32,795 nucleotides of DNA from Caloranaerobacter azorensis DSM 13643 (GTDB lineage Bacteria > Bacillota > Clostridia > Tissierellales > Thermohalobacteraceae), in contig NZ_FQXO01000020.1 in assembly GCF_900129995.1 (NCBI RefSeq), positions 1 to 32,795 on the forward strand, read 5' to 3'. A program made the position numbers and the translations under genes. This document shows, one piece after another, positions 1-6,104 of this stretch; the stretch's first letter is position 1; each line of letters begins with the position of its first letter. Below the pieces are notes generated by a model. It saw nothing but the letters and a program-made list of their open reading frames with translations, was not told the DNA's origin and searched no databases.

Positions 1-201
1 TAGTGAATTCAAAGTTTTGACCGTATATTTTTTTATAAAGTTATCGTATATAAACTTTATTGACCTTACTTCTTCAAGTGCAAGTATTGACAGTATTAGC
101 CAGTAAAATATATTAAAGCTTCGCTTCTTAAAAATATGTCTATATTCATATAAATATTGTTTTAATGTTTGTTTTATAGAGTTTTTGGATATACTAATCA
201 T
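1..201 (-). CDS. Transposase-like protein, N-terminal 67 codons (cut by window edge)
   Basis: An open frame runs leftwards from an ATG at 201-199 to the window edge with no stop. An AGGAG Shine-Dalgarno lies about 10 nt upstream. The peptide is basic and aromatic, with the stretch SFNIFYWLILSILALEEVRS followed by IKFIYDNFIKKY. I recall this style from the N-terminus of DDE (IS4-like) transposases of Clostridia, but the catalytic residues lie outside the window, so the family is inferred. The start codon sits inside a perfect 12-bp inverted repeat (191-202 with 233-244), a common way for insertion sequences to limit transposase translation from read-through transcripts. It borders the small accessory genes to the right. 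It could instead be an unknown membrane-associated protein. Confidence 0.45.
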   Translation of the reverse strand, partial: MISISKNSIKQTLKQYLYEYRHIFKKRSFNIFYWLILSILALEEVRSIKFIYDNFIKKYTVKTLNSL

Positions 202-267
202 AATCAGACATCTCCTAGATTTTTTTTTTAGTTATGATTAGTATTCCTAGGATTTAGATGTCTGATT
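191..267. repeat. Two interleaved perfect 12-bp inverted repeats
   Basis: ATACTAATCATA (191-202) is the exact reverse complement of TATGATTAGTAT (233-244). AATCAGACATCT (202-213) is the exact reverse complement of AGATGTCTGATT (256-267). The two pairs are interleaved, so on one RNA strand they form either a pseudoknot or two alternative hairpins. The start codon and Shine-Dalgarno of the leftward transposase-like frame lie inside. This is probably the end region of an insertion sequence. Confidence 0.7.
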
Positions 268-353
268 TTTCTACTTTATGGAAGCTAACTCTTTATTTCT
301 TGTAAAGTGGTGTTATTATAATATTAGCCAGACTTAAAAAAGATAAAAAAATA

Positions 354-568
354 ATGAATAGTAAATTTGAAAATTATACAAAAAATAAATCACCCAATTT
401 ATATTCTATATGGATAGCTAAAAAAGCAGAAGTAGTTTTTACAGATGGAGAATTAATGGTAGTTAATGTTATTGACTGGGATGAAGATTCTTACTAGATG
501 AGCTACAGTTAGTATGTGAAAAAGTATATTTTACAGAAGAACAAGTTAAAAGTTTTAAATTGTTGTAA
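354..568 (+). pseudogene. Small Sm/SH3-like beta protein, broken by a frameshift
   Basis: From ATG 354 a frame of 47 codons ends at TAG 495-497, with the segment KAEVVFTDGELMVVNVIDWD. Reading on in the frame one base earlier from about 491 gives LLDELQLVCEKVYFTEEQVK and a stop at 566-568. Both halves look like natural coding sequence, so one base appears to have been lost near 485-492. The intact product would have about 71 residues. The pattern of alternating hydrophobic residues, then D-G, then another strand is shared with the small proteins at 1810 and 2289. No function is known. A programmed frameshift is possible, but I see no slippery heptamer. There is no strong Shine-Dalgarno before the ATG. 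Confidence 0.55.
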
Positions 569-629
569 ATTAAACACTTACTAATGCAGAAGAAATTGCT
601 GAAAAAGAAATAATAAAGAAGGTGGAATA

Positions 630-875
630 ATGAATTATGGAAAATTTAATAGTTTACAAGATTTAAAAGATTCAATAGAAATGGGATTGGATATTGAATG
701 CTATATATACGGGCAAAGGTATTATATTGGATGGGGCGATAATGGAAGAGTTATTGCAAAATGCCCAGATGGTGATGGTGTGTATTTCAATTCGTTACAC
801 GAAATGCTAAATTTTAAAATTCAAGATAAAAAAATAAAAGATATGTGGAAAGATATACAAATAATAAGCATGTAA
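630..875 (+). CDS. Small immunity-like hypothetical protein (81 aa)
   Basis: An 81-residue acidic protein with Shine-Dalgarno AAGGTGG seven bases before the ATG. It opens with a helix (FNSLQDLKDSIEMGLDIEC), followed by the beta segment YGQRYYIGWGDNGRVIAKCP and a closing DGVYFNSLHEMLNFKIQDKK. I recall proteins of this plan as orphan or immunity genes near polymorphic toxins of Firmicutes, but no toxin gene is in the window. It has no signal peptide or membrane segment, so it should be cytoplasmic. An intrinsic-type hairpin follows at once. Just upstream, 571-629, a short frame in the same direction (ending NAEEIAEKEIIKKVE) looks like the tail of a lost gene. Function unproven. Confidence 0.7.
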   Translation: MNYGKFNSLQDLKDSIEMGLDIECYIYGQRYYIGWGDNGRVIAKCPDGDGVYFNSLHEMLNFKIQDKKIKDMWKDIQIISM

Positions 876-916
876 AAAGCACTTACTAAAATGTTACATT
901 AGGTGCTTTCTTTTAT
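876..916 (+). terminator. Intrinsic terminator after the 81-aa gene
   Basis: AAAGCACTTA (876-885) pairs with TAGGTGCTTT (900-909), ten pairs with one G-T wobble, followed by CTTTTATT. It starts directly after the stop codon at 873-875. Confidence 0.7.
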
Positions 917-937
917 TATGTTTCAAGGAGAGCAAGA

Positions 938-1039
938 ATGTATTTAACGCTTATAGCTTGGTTTAGATTAGTAGTTTATTCTTTAGTAAGAGCAGCTAAC
1001 CTATTTTTAATATTTACCTTTTTTCATGATATAATGTAA
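938..1039 (+). CDS. Possible 33-aa hydrophobic peptide
   Basis: ATG 938 follows AAGGAG (925-930) at a spacing of seven bases, which is why I list it despite its size. The 33 residues include one hydrophobic stretch with two arginines (YSLVRAANLFLIFTFF), so it could be a single-pass membrane peptide. The stop overlaps the likely -10 element (TATAAT, 1030-1035) of the next gene. It could also be the remnant of a longer gene or a chance frame. No homology is recognised. Confidence 0.3.
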   Translation: MYLTLIAWFRLVVYSLVRAANLFLIFTFFHDIM

Positions 1040-1070
1040 TTATAAATTAGATATTATTAGGTGATTGCTT

Positions 1071-1373
1071 ATGATTGCTAACATTTTATATTATTTAATA
1101 AAAATATTTTTATGGGGGTTAGCTTTATTTTTATCTATCATACCTGGAATGATTGCTGGTTACATTGGTGAAACATTATTAGGAGGGATAGGATATTGGA
1201 TAGGGTTTGTTATTGGCATTTTAATTTTTCTAGTATACATGAAACCTCTTTTAGCTTTTGATGATGATAAACCACTAGAAAAAGAATATTATCAACAAAG
1301 TTATGACACTTCTTTGTTTTCTTTTCTTGTTGGTATTTGGCTAGGACGTAAATTTTTCGGTAAAGATGATTAA
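1071..1373 (+). CDS. Small membrane protein (100 aa)
   Basis: A hydrophobic protein with about three membrane segments: residues 4-24, 28-56 (Gly-rich, IPGMIAGYIGETLLGGIGYW then a long hydrophobic run) and a weaker C-terminal one (LFSFLVGIWLG) before the basic and acidic tail RKFFGKDD. I place the start at ATG 1071 because AGGTGAT (1058-1064) stands seven bases before it; a TTG at 1065 in the same frame is too close to that site. TATAAT at 1030-1035 could be its -10 box. No family is recognised. It sits alone between small putative immunity-type genes, where membrane immunity proteins are also common, but that role is only suggested. Confidence 0.65.
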   Translation: MIANILYYLIKIFLWGLALFLSIIPGMIAGYIGETLLGGIGYWIGFVIGILIFLVYMKPLLAFDDDKPLEKEYYQQSYDTSLFSFLVGIWLGRKFFGKDD

Positions 1374-1594
1374 AACTAAAGATCTATATTTTGAAGTGGT
1401 ACCAATTTTTATATTAATTATATGAGAGGCAGATGTAAAGATTATTAAATTAATTCTAAAATTAAAAAACTAAAAAGTTAATATTGTAGTATAAAATTTT
1501 TTAATAAAATAATAGAAGAATCATCTAAAATATATATTAAGGGGAAAGTTATGAATATATTGATAAATTTAAAGAATAATGGAGTTGATAGAAA

Positions 1595-1759
1595 ATGATT
1601 AAGTGTCCAATTACAAATTCAAATATAGACATAGCCGAATGTGTAGTTATAGTTGATGTTAGTGAAGGATGTGCAAAGGAGACGATATTATCAGATAATA
1701 TTAAGAAGGTTGAAAACTGGCGAGAAATTTGTAAACATTGCAAAAAACATAATAATTAA
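1595..1759 (+). CDS. Small Cys-rich protein (54 aa), related to the one at 2035
   Basis: An ATG at 1595 with GGAG (1581-1584) upstream opens a 54-codon frame. The product has CPITNSNID near the start, two central cysteines (AEC, EGC) and a C-terminal CKHCKKH after a lysine-rich helix. The same plan, C-P-(I/L)-x-N near the start and C-x2-C-x2-(H/K) at the end, occurs in the 58-aa product at 2035, so the two are probably diverged copies. The paired cysteines suggest a small zinc-binding fold (inference). The ATG overlaps the stop of a 15-codon frame starting at 1551, which may act as a leader. It is followed by the 64-aa Sm-like gene at 1810, suggesting one small operon. Confidence 0.6.
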   Translation: MIKCPITNSNIDIAECVVIVDVSEGCAKETILSDNIKKVENWREICKHCKKHNN

Positions 1760-1809
1760 GTATTTGATAAGTGGTACTCGTATAGTACTAATATTGAAGG
1801 AGAGATAAT

Positions 1810-2004
1810 ATGAAGTTGTGGGAATATTTAAGTAAAAAAATCAAAGTAACTTGTATAGAAGGTGAAGTAATTCAAGGTAAATGTAATGGATATATTCAAG
1901 CATTAGACAATGAGCCTGAAATAGCAAGTATATCAATAGATGCTGGTGAAATTGATTATGAAATATATGAAAATGAAATAGAAAAAATAGAATTAGTTGA
2001 TTAA
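1810..2004 (+). CDS. Small Sm/LSM-like beta protein (64 aa)
   Basis: Sixty-four residues, starting MKLWEYLSKKIKVTCIEGEV and ending in NEIEKIELVD. The pattern (short N-terminal helix, strand K-h-x-h-x-C, turn EGEVIQGKCNGY, then DNEPEIASISID and a closing strand) matches small bacterial proteins I know as LSM-domain-like or hypothetical. They recur in Firmicutes and Bacteroidetes near toxin/immunity loci. AAGGAGAG lies just before the ATG. No RNA-binding residues can be assigned, so a link to Hfq-type function is not claimed. It stands between the two Cys-rich genes at 1595 and 2035 on the same strand, with gaps of 50 and 30 bases, so they are probably co-transcribed. Confidence 0.7.
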   Translation: MKLWEYLSKKIKVTCIEGEVIQGKCNGYIQALDNEPEIASISIDAGEIDYEIYENEIEKIELVD

Positions 2005-2034
2005 TTGATCAAATGTTGGGGGTGATTAAGAAGT

Positions 2035-2211
2035 ATGGATGATGAATACAATTGTCCTTTAGTTAATAGAAAAATTAATGAAAGTTATTGTTTGGAATAT
2101 TGTGAAGCTGTTGATGGAATGTTGAAGATGGATATCATAAATGGTTTTAAAGGGACTAGAGAAGAGGCTCAAAGAATCTGTTATAATTGCCTTAATCATA
2201 AAGATGATTAA
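2035..2211 (+). CDS. Small Cys-rich protein (58 aa), related to the one at 1595
   Basis: ATG 2035 opens a 58-codon frame, preceded by a GGGGGTGAT Shine-Dalgarno-like stretch at 2018-2026. Cysteines occur in YNCPLVN, SYCLEYCEAVDG and ICYNCLNHKDD. The first and last clusters align with the 54-aa product at 1595. I recall the general pattern (CPL near the start, a C-x2-C-x2-H end) from many uncharacterised clostridial and bacteroidal proteins, and a zinc knuckle is plausible. It follows the Sm-like gene by 30 bases. Its role is unknown. It is too small for standard gene callers with a 60-codon cutoff, so it may be missing from annotations. Confidence 0.6.
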   Translation: MDDEYNCPLVNRKINESYCLEYCEAVDGMLKMDIINGFKGTREEAQRICYNCLNHKDD

Positions 2212-2288
2212 CTAAACATTTGTATTTAATTTTAAGTTTTAAAAATCCGAGAATCTAAATAGCTTTATATAATTGTTGTTTTGGTATT

Positions 2289-2552
2289 TTAAATTAATTC
2301 AATTTCTTTTATATCTTTTATAAACACAGGGAAAACACCTTCTTTTTCCTTATATATTTCAGCTTTGCCATTATTTTTTATTATCTCTGGATTTTCTATA
2401 TTTAATATGTCTTCTGGAGTTTCTCCAAGCCTTTCCTCTAAATAATTACTTGCATTTCCTACGATTATTGAACCATCTTTTAAAAATATTTTTATCCGCT
2501 TTTCTTCAAAGATAATATTATTTTTATTTAAAAATTCTTCAATGTTAGTCAT
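2289..2552 (-). CDS. Small Sm/SH3-like beta protein (87 aa)
   Basis: A leftward 87-residue acidic protein. After a helix (MTNIEEFLNKNNI), the segment KRIKIFLKDGSIIVGNASNY is a typical strand, D-G turn, strand pair. Later come a Pro-rich loop (GETPEDILNIENPEI) and a last strand, [13 protein letters not shown]. The plan resembles that of the products at 1810 and 354. GAAAGGAATG precedes the start. It has no signal or membrane segment. It is the only gene of this patch on the minus strand and converges with the gene at 2035, with 77 bases between. A beta-barrel fold is inferred; the function is unknown. Confidence 0.65.
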   Translation of the reverse strand: MTNIEEFLNKNNIIFEEKRIKIFLKDGSIIVGNASNYLEERLGETPEDILNIENPEIIKNNGKAEIYKEKEGVFPVFIKDIKEIELI

Positions 2553-2647
2553 TTGTTATTCATTCCTTTCGCAATATAACTATATCAATTACAAAATTTT
2601 TAAATTGAAGTAGAGCTGAAAATTATGTATTCATATTATTTAATTTA

Positions 2648-2656
2648 TGGTAAAAT
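2648..2656 (+). promoter_or_regulatory. Extended -10 promoter for the DUF1576 gene
   Basis: TGGTAAAAT (2648-2656) is an extended -10 element (TG-N then TAAAAT). No good -35 is present 17 bases upstream, which extended -10 promoters tolerate. It lies 143 bases before the likely start codon. Confidence 0.4.
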
Positions 2657-2783
2657 AGTGTAAACACATCTGAATTAGAATATCACTTCATAATAAGTTT
2701 ATCATTTCTCCAAAAGTTAATCCAATCTATAGAGGATTATATTCCTTTATTATATATAAATTTTTAAAGAATAATAAATATAT

Positions 2784-4055
2784 ATGGAGGTGATTTTACT
2801 GAAAAAATTAGAATTTGATAAAATAACGATAAAAACAAAACTGTATATAATGCTTATACTGCCGATTTCTTTTATATTGTTGGCAATCATTATCGATACT
2901 CCGACTAATATAGTAAATGGGATTTTCAAAATAATAGTTCATCCAGATATTCTCATAACAGATTACATTAAAGTTGGTGGACTAGGTGCTGCTTTAATTA
3001 ATTCTGCTATTCTTACTTTAGTAAATATTTATATCATATGGAAACTTAAAATAAATATTAATGGCCCCGTTATATCGGCTATTTTTATAATTATGGGTTT
3101 TGCTTTTTTCGGGAAGAATATTTTTAACGTTTGGCCGATTTACATTGGAGGATATATTTACTCTAAATATCAGAAGACAAATTTTAAAAATGTCATATTG
3201 ATTACTATGTTTGCAACTGCATTATCTCCTTTAGTAAATGAATTTGCATACGGTTTAAATCTTCCAATTCCTTTTGGTATATTATTAGGTATCTCTATTG
3301 GAATATTAGTTGGATTTATAATTCCTCCACTTTCAGCCCATATGATAAGAGTACATGACGGTTATAATTTATATAATATAGGATTTGCAGCGGGTTTTAT
3401 TGGAACAGTAATTATGTCTATTATGAAAAGTTACGGCTTTATTGTAGAAAATAAGGTTATACTTTCTAATGAATACGATACGCTTTTAAAAGCATTTTTT
3501 ACTATATTTTTCTTAATTTTAATTATATTAGGATTTTTATTTAACAATAGGAGTTTTAAGGGATATAAAAGGCTAATCGGTTTCACTGGAAGACTTATTA
3601 CAGATTTTACTCAATTAACAGGCTTTGGGTTAACTTTAATTAATATGGGCTTAATGGGACTTATAGGGATACTTTATGTTATAATAGCAGGTGGAATAAT
3701 TAATGGCCCCGTTATAGGTGGTTTATTAACTCTTGCAGGCTTTTCATCTTTTGGAAAACATCCTAAGAATTCTATACCGATTTTAATAGGGGTTTTAATT
3801 GGCAATTTTTTGATTACTAAAGAAGTATCAACAACTATTTTAGTAATTACTGGTTTGTTCGGAACTAGTATGGCTCCTATTGCAGGAACTTATGGCTATT
3901 TTGTAGGAATACTTGCTGGATTTATTCATTTATCTGTAGTAATGAATGTAGGCTATCTTCATGGAGGAATTAATTTATATAACAACGGTTTTTCAAGTGG
4001 TATTGTTGCTACTATACTAGTGCCAATTATTGATGCATTTAAAAAGGAGGATTAG
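2784..4055 (+). CDS. DUF1576 multi-pass membrane protein
   Basis: About 418-423 residues, largely hydrophobic, with some ten or more membrane segments. It contains an internal duplication. In the first half, GGLGAALINSAILTLVN and INGPVISAIFIIMGFAFFGK match TGFGLTLINMGLMGLIG and INGPVIGGLLTLAGFSSFGK in the second. HDGYNLYNIGFAAGFIGTVI likewise matches HGGINLYNNGFSSGIVATIL. This two-fold repeat is typical of DUF1576, a family of unknown function; an inverted or parallel repeat transporter is a reasonable guess. The ATG at 2784 is itself part of the Shine-Dalgarno GGAGGTGAT, so translation probably starts at CTG 2799, eight bases after GGAGG, or less likely at the internal GTG. It is followed after 3 bases by the 113-aa gene at 4059. 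Confidence 0.85.
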   Translation: MEVILLKKLEFDKITIKTKLYIMLILPISFILLAIIIDTPTNIVNGIFKIIVHPDILITDYIKVGGLGAALINSAILTLVNIYIIWKLKININGPVISAIFIIMGFAFFGKNIFNVWPIYIGGYIYSKYQKTNFKNVILITMFATALSPLVNEFAYGLNLPIPFGILLGISIGILVGFIIPPLSAHMIRVHDGYNLYNIGFAAGFIGTVIMSIMKSYGFIVENKVILSNEYDTLLKAFFTIFFLILIILGFLFNNRSFKGYKRLIGFTGRLITDFTQLTGFGLTLINMGLMGLIGILYVIIAGGIINGPVIGGLLTLAGFSSFGKHPKNSIPILIGVLIGNFLITKEVSTTILVITGLFGTSMAPIAGTYGYFVGILAGFIHLSVVMNVGYLHGGINLYNNGFSSGIVATILVPIIDAFKKED

Positions 4056-4058
4056 CAT

Positions 4059-4400
4059 ATGAAACATGAGATAAAAAGAATATCAAAAATTCTTGACGAA
4101 TTGATTACTTTTTGTTTTCTCCACGGTACTAATAATATGAATATAACTTTAGAAAATCATAAAGATTATTTTAAAATACATCTCGAAAGTGATAATATAG
4201 ATTGTGATGACGTTAGAGTCCAAAAGCTCAAAGAATTTCTAGCCTATCCAAGACAATCGGAAGTAGAAGAATATTATTGGGAATTAGCTGGTGAATGTGA
4301 TAATGACACAGAACTTACACTTGTAGGAATGATGGTTGATAGAGCAGAAGTAATATTTGACGGAACTTCTTTATCTATAACTTTGTATAGAAATAAATAA
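4059..4400 (+). CDS. Partner of DUF1576 protein; possible degenerate GHKL-like domain (113 aa)
   Basis: A soluble acidic protein with AAGGAGG inside the end of the upstream gene and only 3 bases between the two, so they are translationally coupled. It opens with a helix (IKRISKILDELITFCFLHG) and a strand (NNMNITLENHKDYFKIHLES). The middle YPRQSEVEEYYWELAGECD is followed by DTELTLVGMMVDRAEVIFDG and a last strand. The first part recalls the helix-strand start of histidine-kinase-type ATPase domains, but I see no G1 or G2 ATP-lid motif, so this is only a structural suggestion. I recall this gene accompanying DUF1576 elsewhere. The function is unknown; it may regulate the membrane protein. Confidence 0.75.
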   Translation: MKHEIKRISKILDELITFCFLHGTNNMNITLENHKDYFKIHLESDNIDCDDVRVQKLKEFLAYPRQSEVEEYYWELAGECDNDTELTLVGMMVDRAEVIFDGTSLSITLYRNK

Positions 4401-4437
4401 AAAAGTTTTGGATTAAAAAAATCAAAGTATAAATTAA

Positions 4438-4463
4438 GAGGGACATTTAATCCCTCATATTTT
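4438..4463. terminator. Terminator shared by the 113-aa gene and arsC
   Basis: GAGGGA (4438-4443) pairs with TCCCTC (4451-4456) around CATTTAA, followed by a run of seven T on the plus strand. The arsC stop (4455-4457, minus strand) lies in the right arm. It ends plus-strand transcription; the T-run is much weaker for the minus strand. Confidence 0.7.
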
Positions 4464-4856
4464 TTTATTCTTTATCCTTTCTATAAGGTTTTCTACTTTT
4501 TCTTTGATAATATCTCTTGTTTTTCTGAATTCTTCTATAGAGCCGCCAGAAGGATCTTCAAGCCCCCAATCTTCACTATAATCGCAAGGAATATAAGGAC
4601 ATACTACGCCGCAACCCATAGTTATTAAGATATCTATTTTTTCAGGTATATCTGATAAAAGTTTAGGATAGTGTTTACTCATATCGATTCCTACTTCTTC
4701 CATGACTTGAACTGCTTTAGGTTTAACCTCTGGATATTTTGAAGTTCCTGCCGAATATGCTTCTAATACGTCTTTACCTAAATGTTTTGCCCAAGCTTCT
4801 GCCATTTGTGATCGACAGGAATTATGAACACAAACAAAAGCAACTTTTTTCTTCAC
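4455..4856 (-). CDS. arsC: Thioredoxin-coupled arsenate reductase / LMW phosphatase-type protein
   Basis: 133 residues, the usual length of thioredoxin-type ArsC. The P-loop is CVHNSCRSQ with nucleophile Cys9 and Arg15. The redox relay region reads MGCGVVCPYIPC, giving Cys82, Cys86 and Cys91 (the Bacillus enzyme uses Cys10, Cys82 and Cys89), and EDP holds the general acid Asp101. These show a protein that can reduce arsenate to arsenite, with the disulfide returned to thioredoxin. The enzyme is cytosolic. No arsenite pump or ArsR lies next to it, so the gene is an orphan here. An AGGAGG site precedes the start. It is divergent from cotJA. An imperfect AT-rich dyad lies in its promoter region. 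Phosphatase activity on other substrates is possible. Confidence 0.9.
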   Translation of the reverse strand: MKKKVAFVCVHNSCRSQMAEAWAKHLGKDVLEAYSAGTSKYPEVKPKAVQVMEEVGIDMSKHYPKLLSDIPEKIDILITMGCGVVCPYIPCDYSEDWGLEDPSGGSIEEFRKTRDIIKEKVENLIERIKNKKI

Positions 4857-4869
4857 TAAAATTCCTCCT

Positions 4870-4923
4870 ATTAAATATATTTAAATGTATTTTAATGCTA
4901 ACATATTACAAATTTACAAGTCA
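4870..4923 (-). promoter_or_regulatory. arsC promoter region with AT-rich dyad
   Basis: On the minus strand TTGACT (4923-4918) and TAGCAT, 18 bases apart, could be the -35 and -10. Downstream, 4870-4896 is an imperfect palindrome centred on TTTAAA with two mismatches and one extra base. Such a dyad over the transcription start would suit a repressor, but the regulator is not in the window. Confidence 0.35.
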
Positions 4924-5019
4924 ATATAATAATATCTTATTAACATAGCATTAGTCACGGATACGTTTAAATAAGCGTAATATAATATTGCAGAATATAA
5001 TTTTTCAGGAGGGATAATA

Positions 5020-5169
5020 ATGGACATGAAAAAATATCCTTATTATGAACTTGCTAAAGCATATATTCCCTATCAAATAATGGGTAAAATATATTGTCCT
5101 GAAGAAGCGTTAAAGAAAGGAACTATTTTCCCTGAATTGTATATGCCATATAAACCTGTTAAGAAGTAA
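5020..5169 (+). CDS. cotJA: Spore coat-associated protein CotJA
   Basis: A 49-codon frame after a strong CAGGAGGG site. The product, opening MDMKKYPYYELAKAYIPYQI and containing KIYCPEEALKKGTIFPELYM, matches the CotJA family in length and in the proline-tyrosine-rich plan. It is first in a tight cotJA-cotJB-cotJC cluster, the order found across spore formers. CotJ proteins are made in the mother cell under sigma-E and enter the inner coat. I cannot point to a convincing sigma-E promoter in the 100 bases upstream. The gene is below the usual size cutoff. Confidence 0.9.
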   Translation: MDMKKYPYYELAKAYIPYQIMGKIYCPEEALKKGTIFPELYMPYKPVKK

Positions 5170-5188
5170 TAATTTGGAGGTGTTTTTT

Positions 5189-5440
5189 GTGGATTCAAAA
5201 CAATTAGATATGCTAAAGGAAATAATGGAAATATGCTTTTGCTTAACTGATATAAACTTATATCTTGATACTCATCCAAATGATGACAGAGCTGTAGCTC
5301 TTCATAATACTTTTTCAAAGAAATATAAAGAACTTACAAATATGTATAGCATGAAGTATGGGCCTCTAACCAATTATGATTTAAGTAAATATCCATGGGA
5401 ATACACAAAAAGCCCTTGGCCATGGGAAATAGAATATTGA
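5189..5440 (+). CDS. cotJB: Spore coat protein CotJB
   Basis: 83 residues when started at GTG 5189, which stands seven bases after GGAGGTG (5176-5182); an earlier in-frame TTG at 5174 is within that site and cannot be used. The product has LKEIMEICFCLTDINLYLDT, HPNDDRAVALHN and ends in the Pro/Trp-rich YPWEYTKSPWPWEIEY, all typical of CotJB. It follows cotJA by 19 bases and precedes cotJC by 14. It is needed for CotJ assembly into the coat in Bacillus (family knowledge). Confidence 0.92.
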   Translation: MDSKQLDMLKEIMEICFCLTDINLYLDTHPNDDRAVALHNTFSKKYKELTNMYSMKYGPLTNYDLSKYPWEYTKSPWPWEIEY

Positions 5441-5454
5441 TGGGAGGTTAAATT

Positions 5455-6027
5455 ATGTGGATCTATGAAAAGAAACTGCAATATCCGGTTAGAGTAGACA
5501 CCTGCAATCCAACTCTTGCAGCTATGATATTAGAGCAATTTGGAGGCCCAGATGGAGAACTTTCAGCAGGTATTAGATATCTAACTCAAAGATGGGCAAT
5601 GCCTACAGATCAAGCAAAAGGTATTTTAACCGATATAGGCACTGAAGAACTAGCTCACTGGGAAATTATAGGAACTATCGTTTGGAAGCTTATAAAAAAT
5701 GTTCCTATAAAAGATATAGAAGGTACTCCACTTGAAGCTCACTATGTAAATCATGGTAAGAGTCCATTTCCTCATGACGCGTCGGGATATGCTTGGACTG
5801 CTACATTTATACAGTCTAAAGACGATCCTATAGCAAATCTCCATGAGGATATGGCATCCGAGCAAAAAGCTAGGGCAACCTATGAATATCTAATCAATAT
5901 TTGCGACGATCCTGGCGTTAAAGATGCTTTGAGATTCTTAAGAGAGAGAGAGATTGTTCATTTTCAAAGGTTTGGTGAAACATTAGATATTGTTCAAGAA
6001 TGTTTGAATAGCAAGAAATATTATTAG
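5455..6027 (+). CDS. cotJC: Spore coat manganese-catalase-type protein CotJC
   Basis: 190 residues, the size of CotJC, a ferritin-like four-helix protein of the manganese catalase family. Expected di-metal ligands are present: Glu35, Glu65 and His68 in EELAHWEI, Glu136 in SEQKARATYEY and His169 in EREIVHFQRF. It therefore probably degrades peroxide at the spore surface or layers the coat. The start follows GGGAGG. It is the last gene of cotJABC and is closed by a 16-bp terminator hairpin. No defect is seen. Confidence 0.93.
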   Translation: MWIYEKKLQYPVRVDTCNPTLAAMILEQFGGPDGELSAGIRYLTQRWAMPTDQAKGILTDIGTEELAHWEIIGTIVWKLIKNVPIKDIEGTPLEAHYVNHGKSPFPHDASGYAWTATFIQSKDDPIANLHEDMASEQKARATYEYLINICDDPGVKDALRFLREREIVHFQRFGETLDIVQECLNSKKYY

Positions 6028-6046
6028 AATTTCTTTGTAATTAAAT

Positions 6047-6093
6047 AACCCCTTAAAGTAGATTATTGTTTTTCTACTTTAAGGGGTTTATCT
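6047..6093. terminator. Strong bidirectional terminator between cotJC and the chemoreceptor gene
   Basis: A perfect 16-bp stem, 6047-6062 with 6073-6088, starting AACCCC and ending GGGGTT, with a 10-base loop. T-rich sequence follows and A-rich sequence precedes it, so it can stop both converging transcripts. Confidence 0.85.
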
Positions 6094-6104
6094 GCATATA
6101 TAAT

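Noticed and set aside
1549-1743. Leftward 64-codon frame over the Cys-rich gene
   Set aside because: It is opposite the better-supported Cys-rich frame, which has a relative at 2035; it has no ribosome site.
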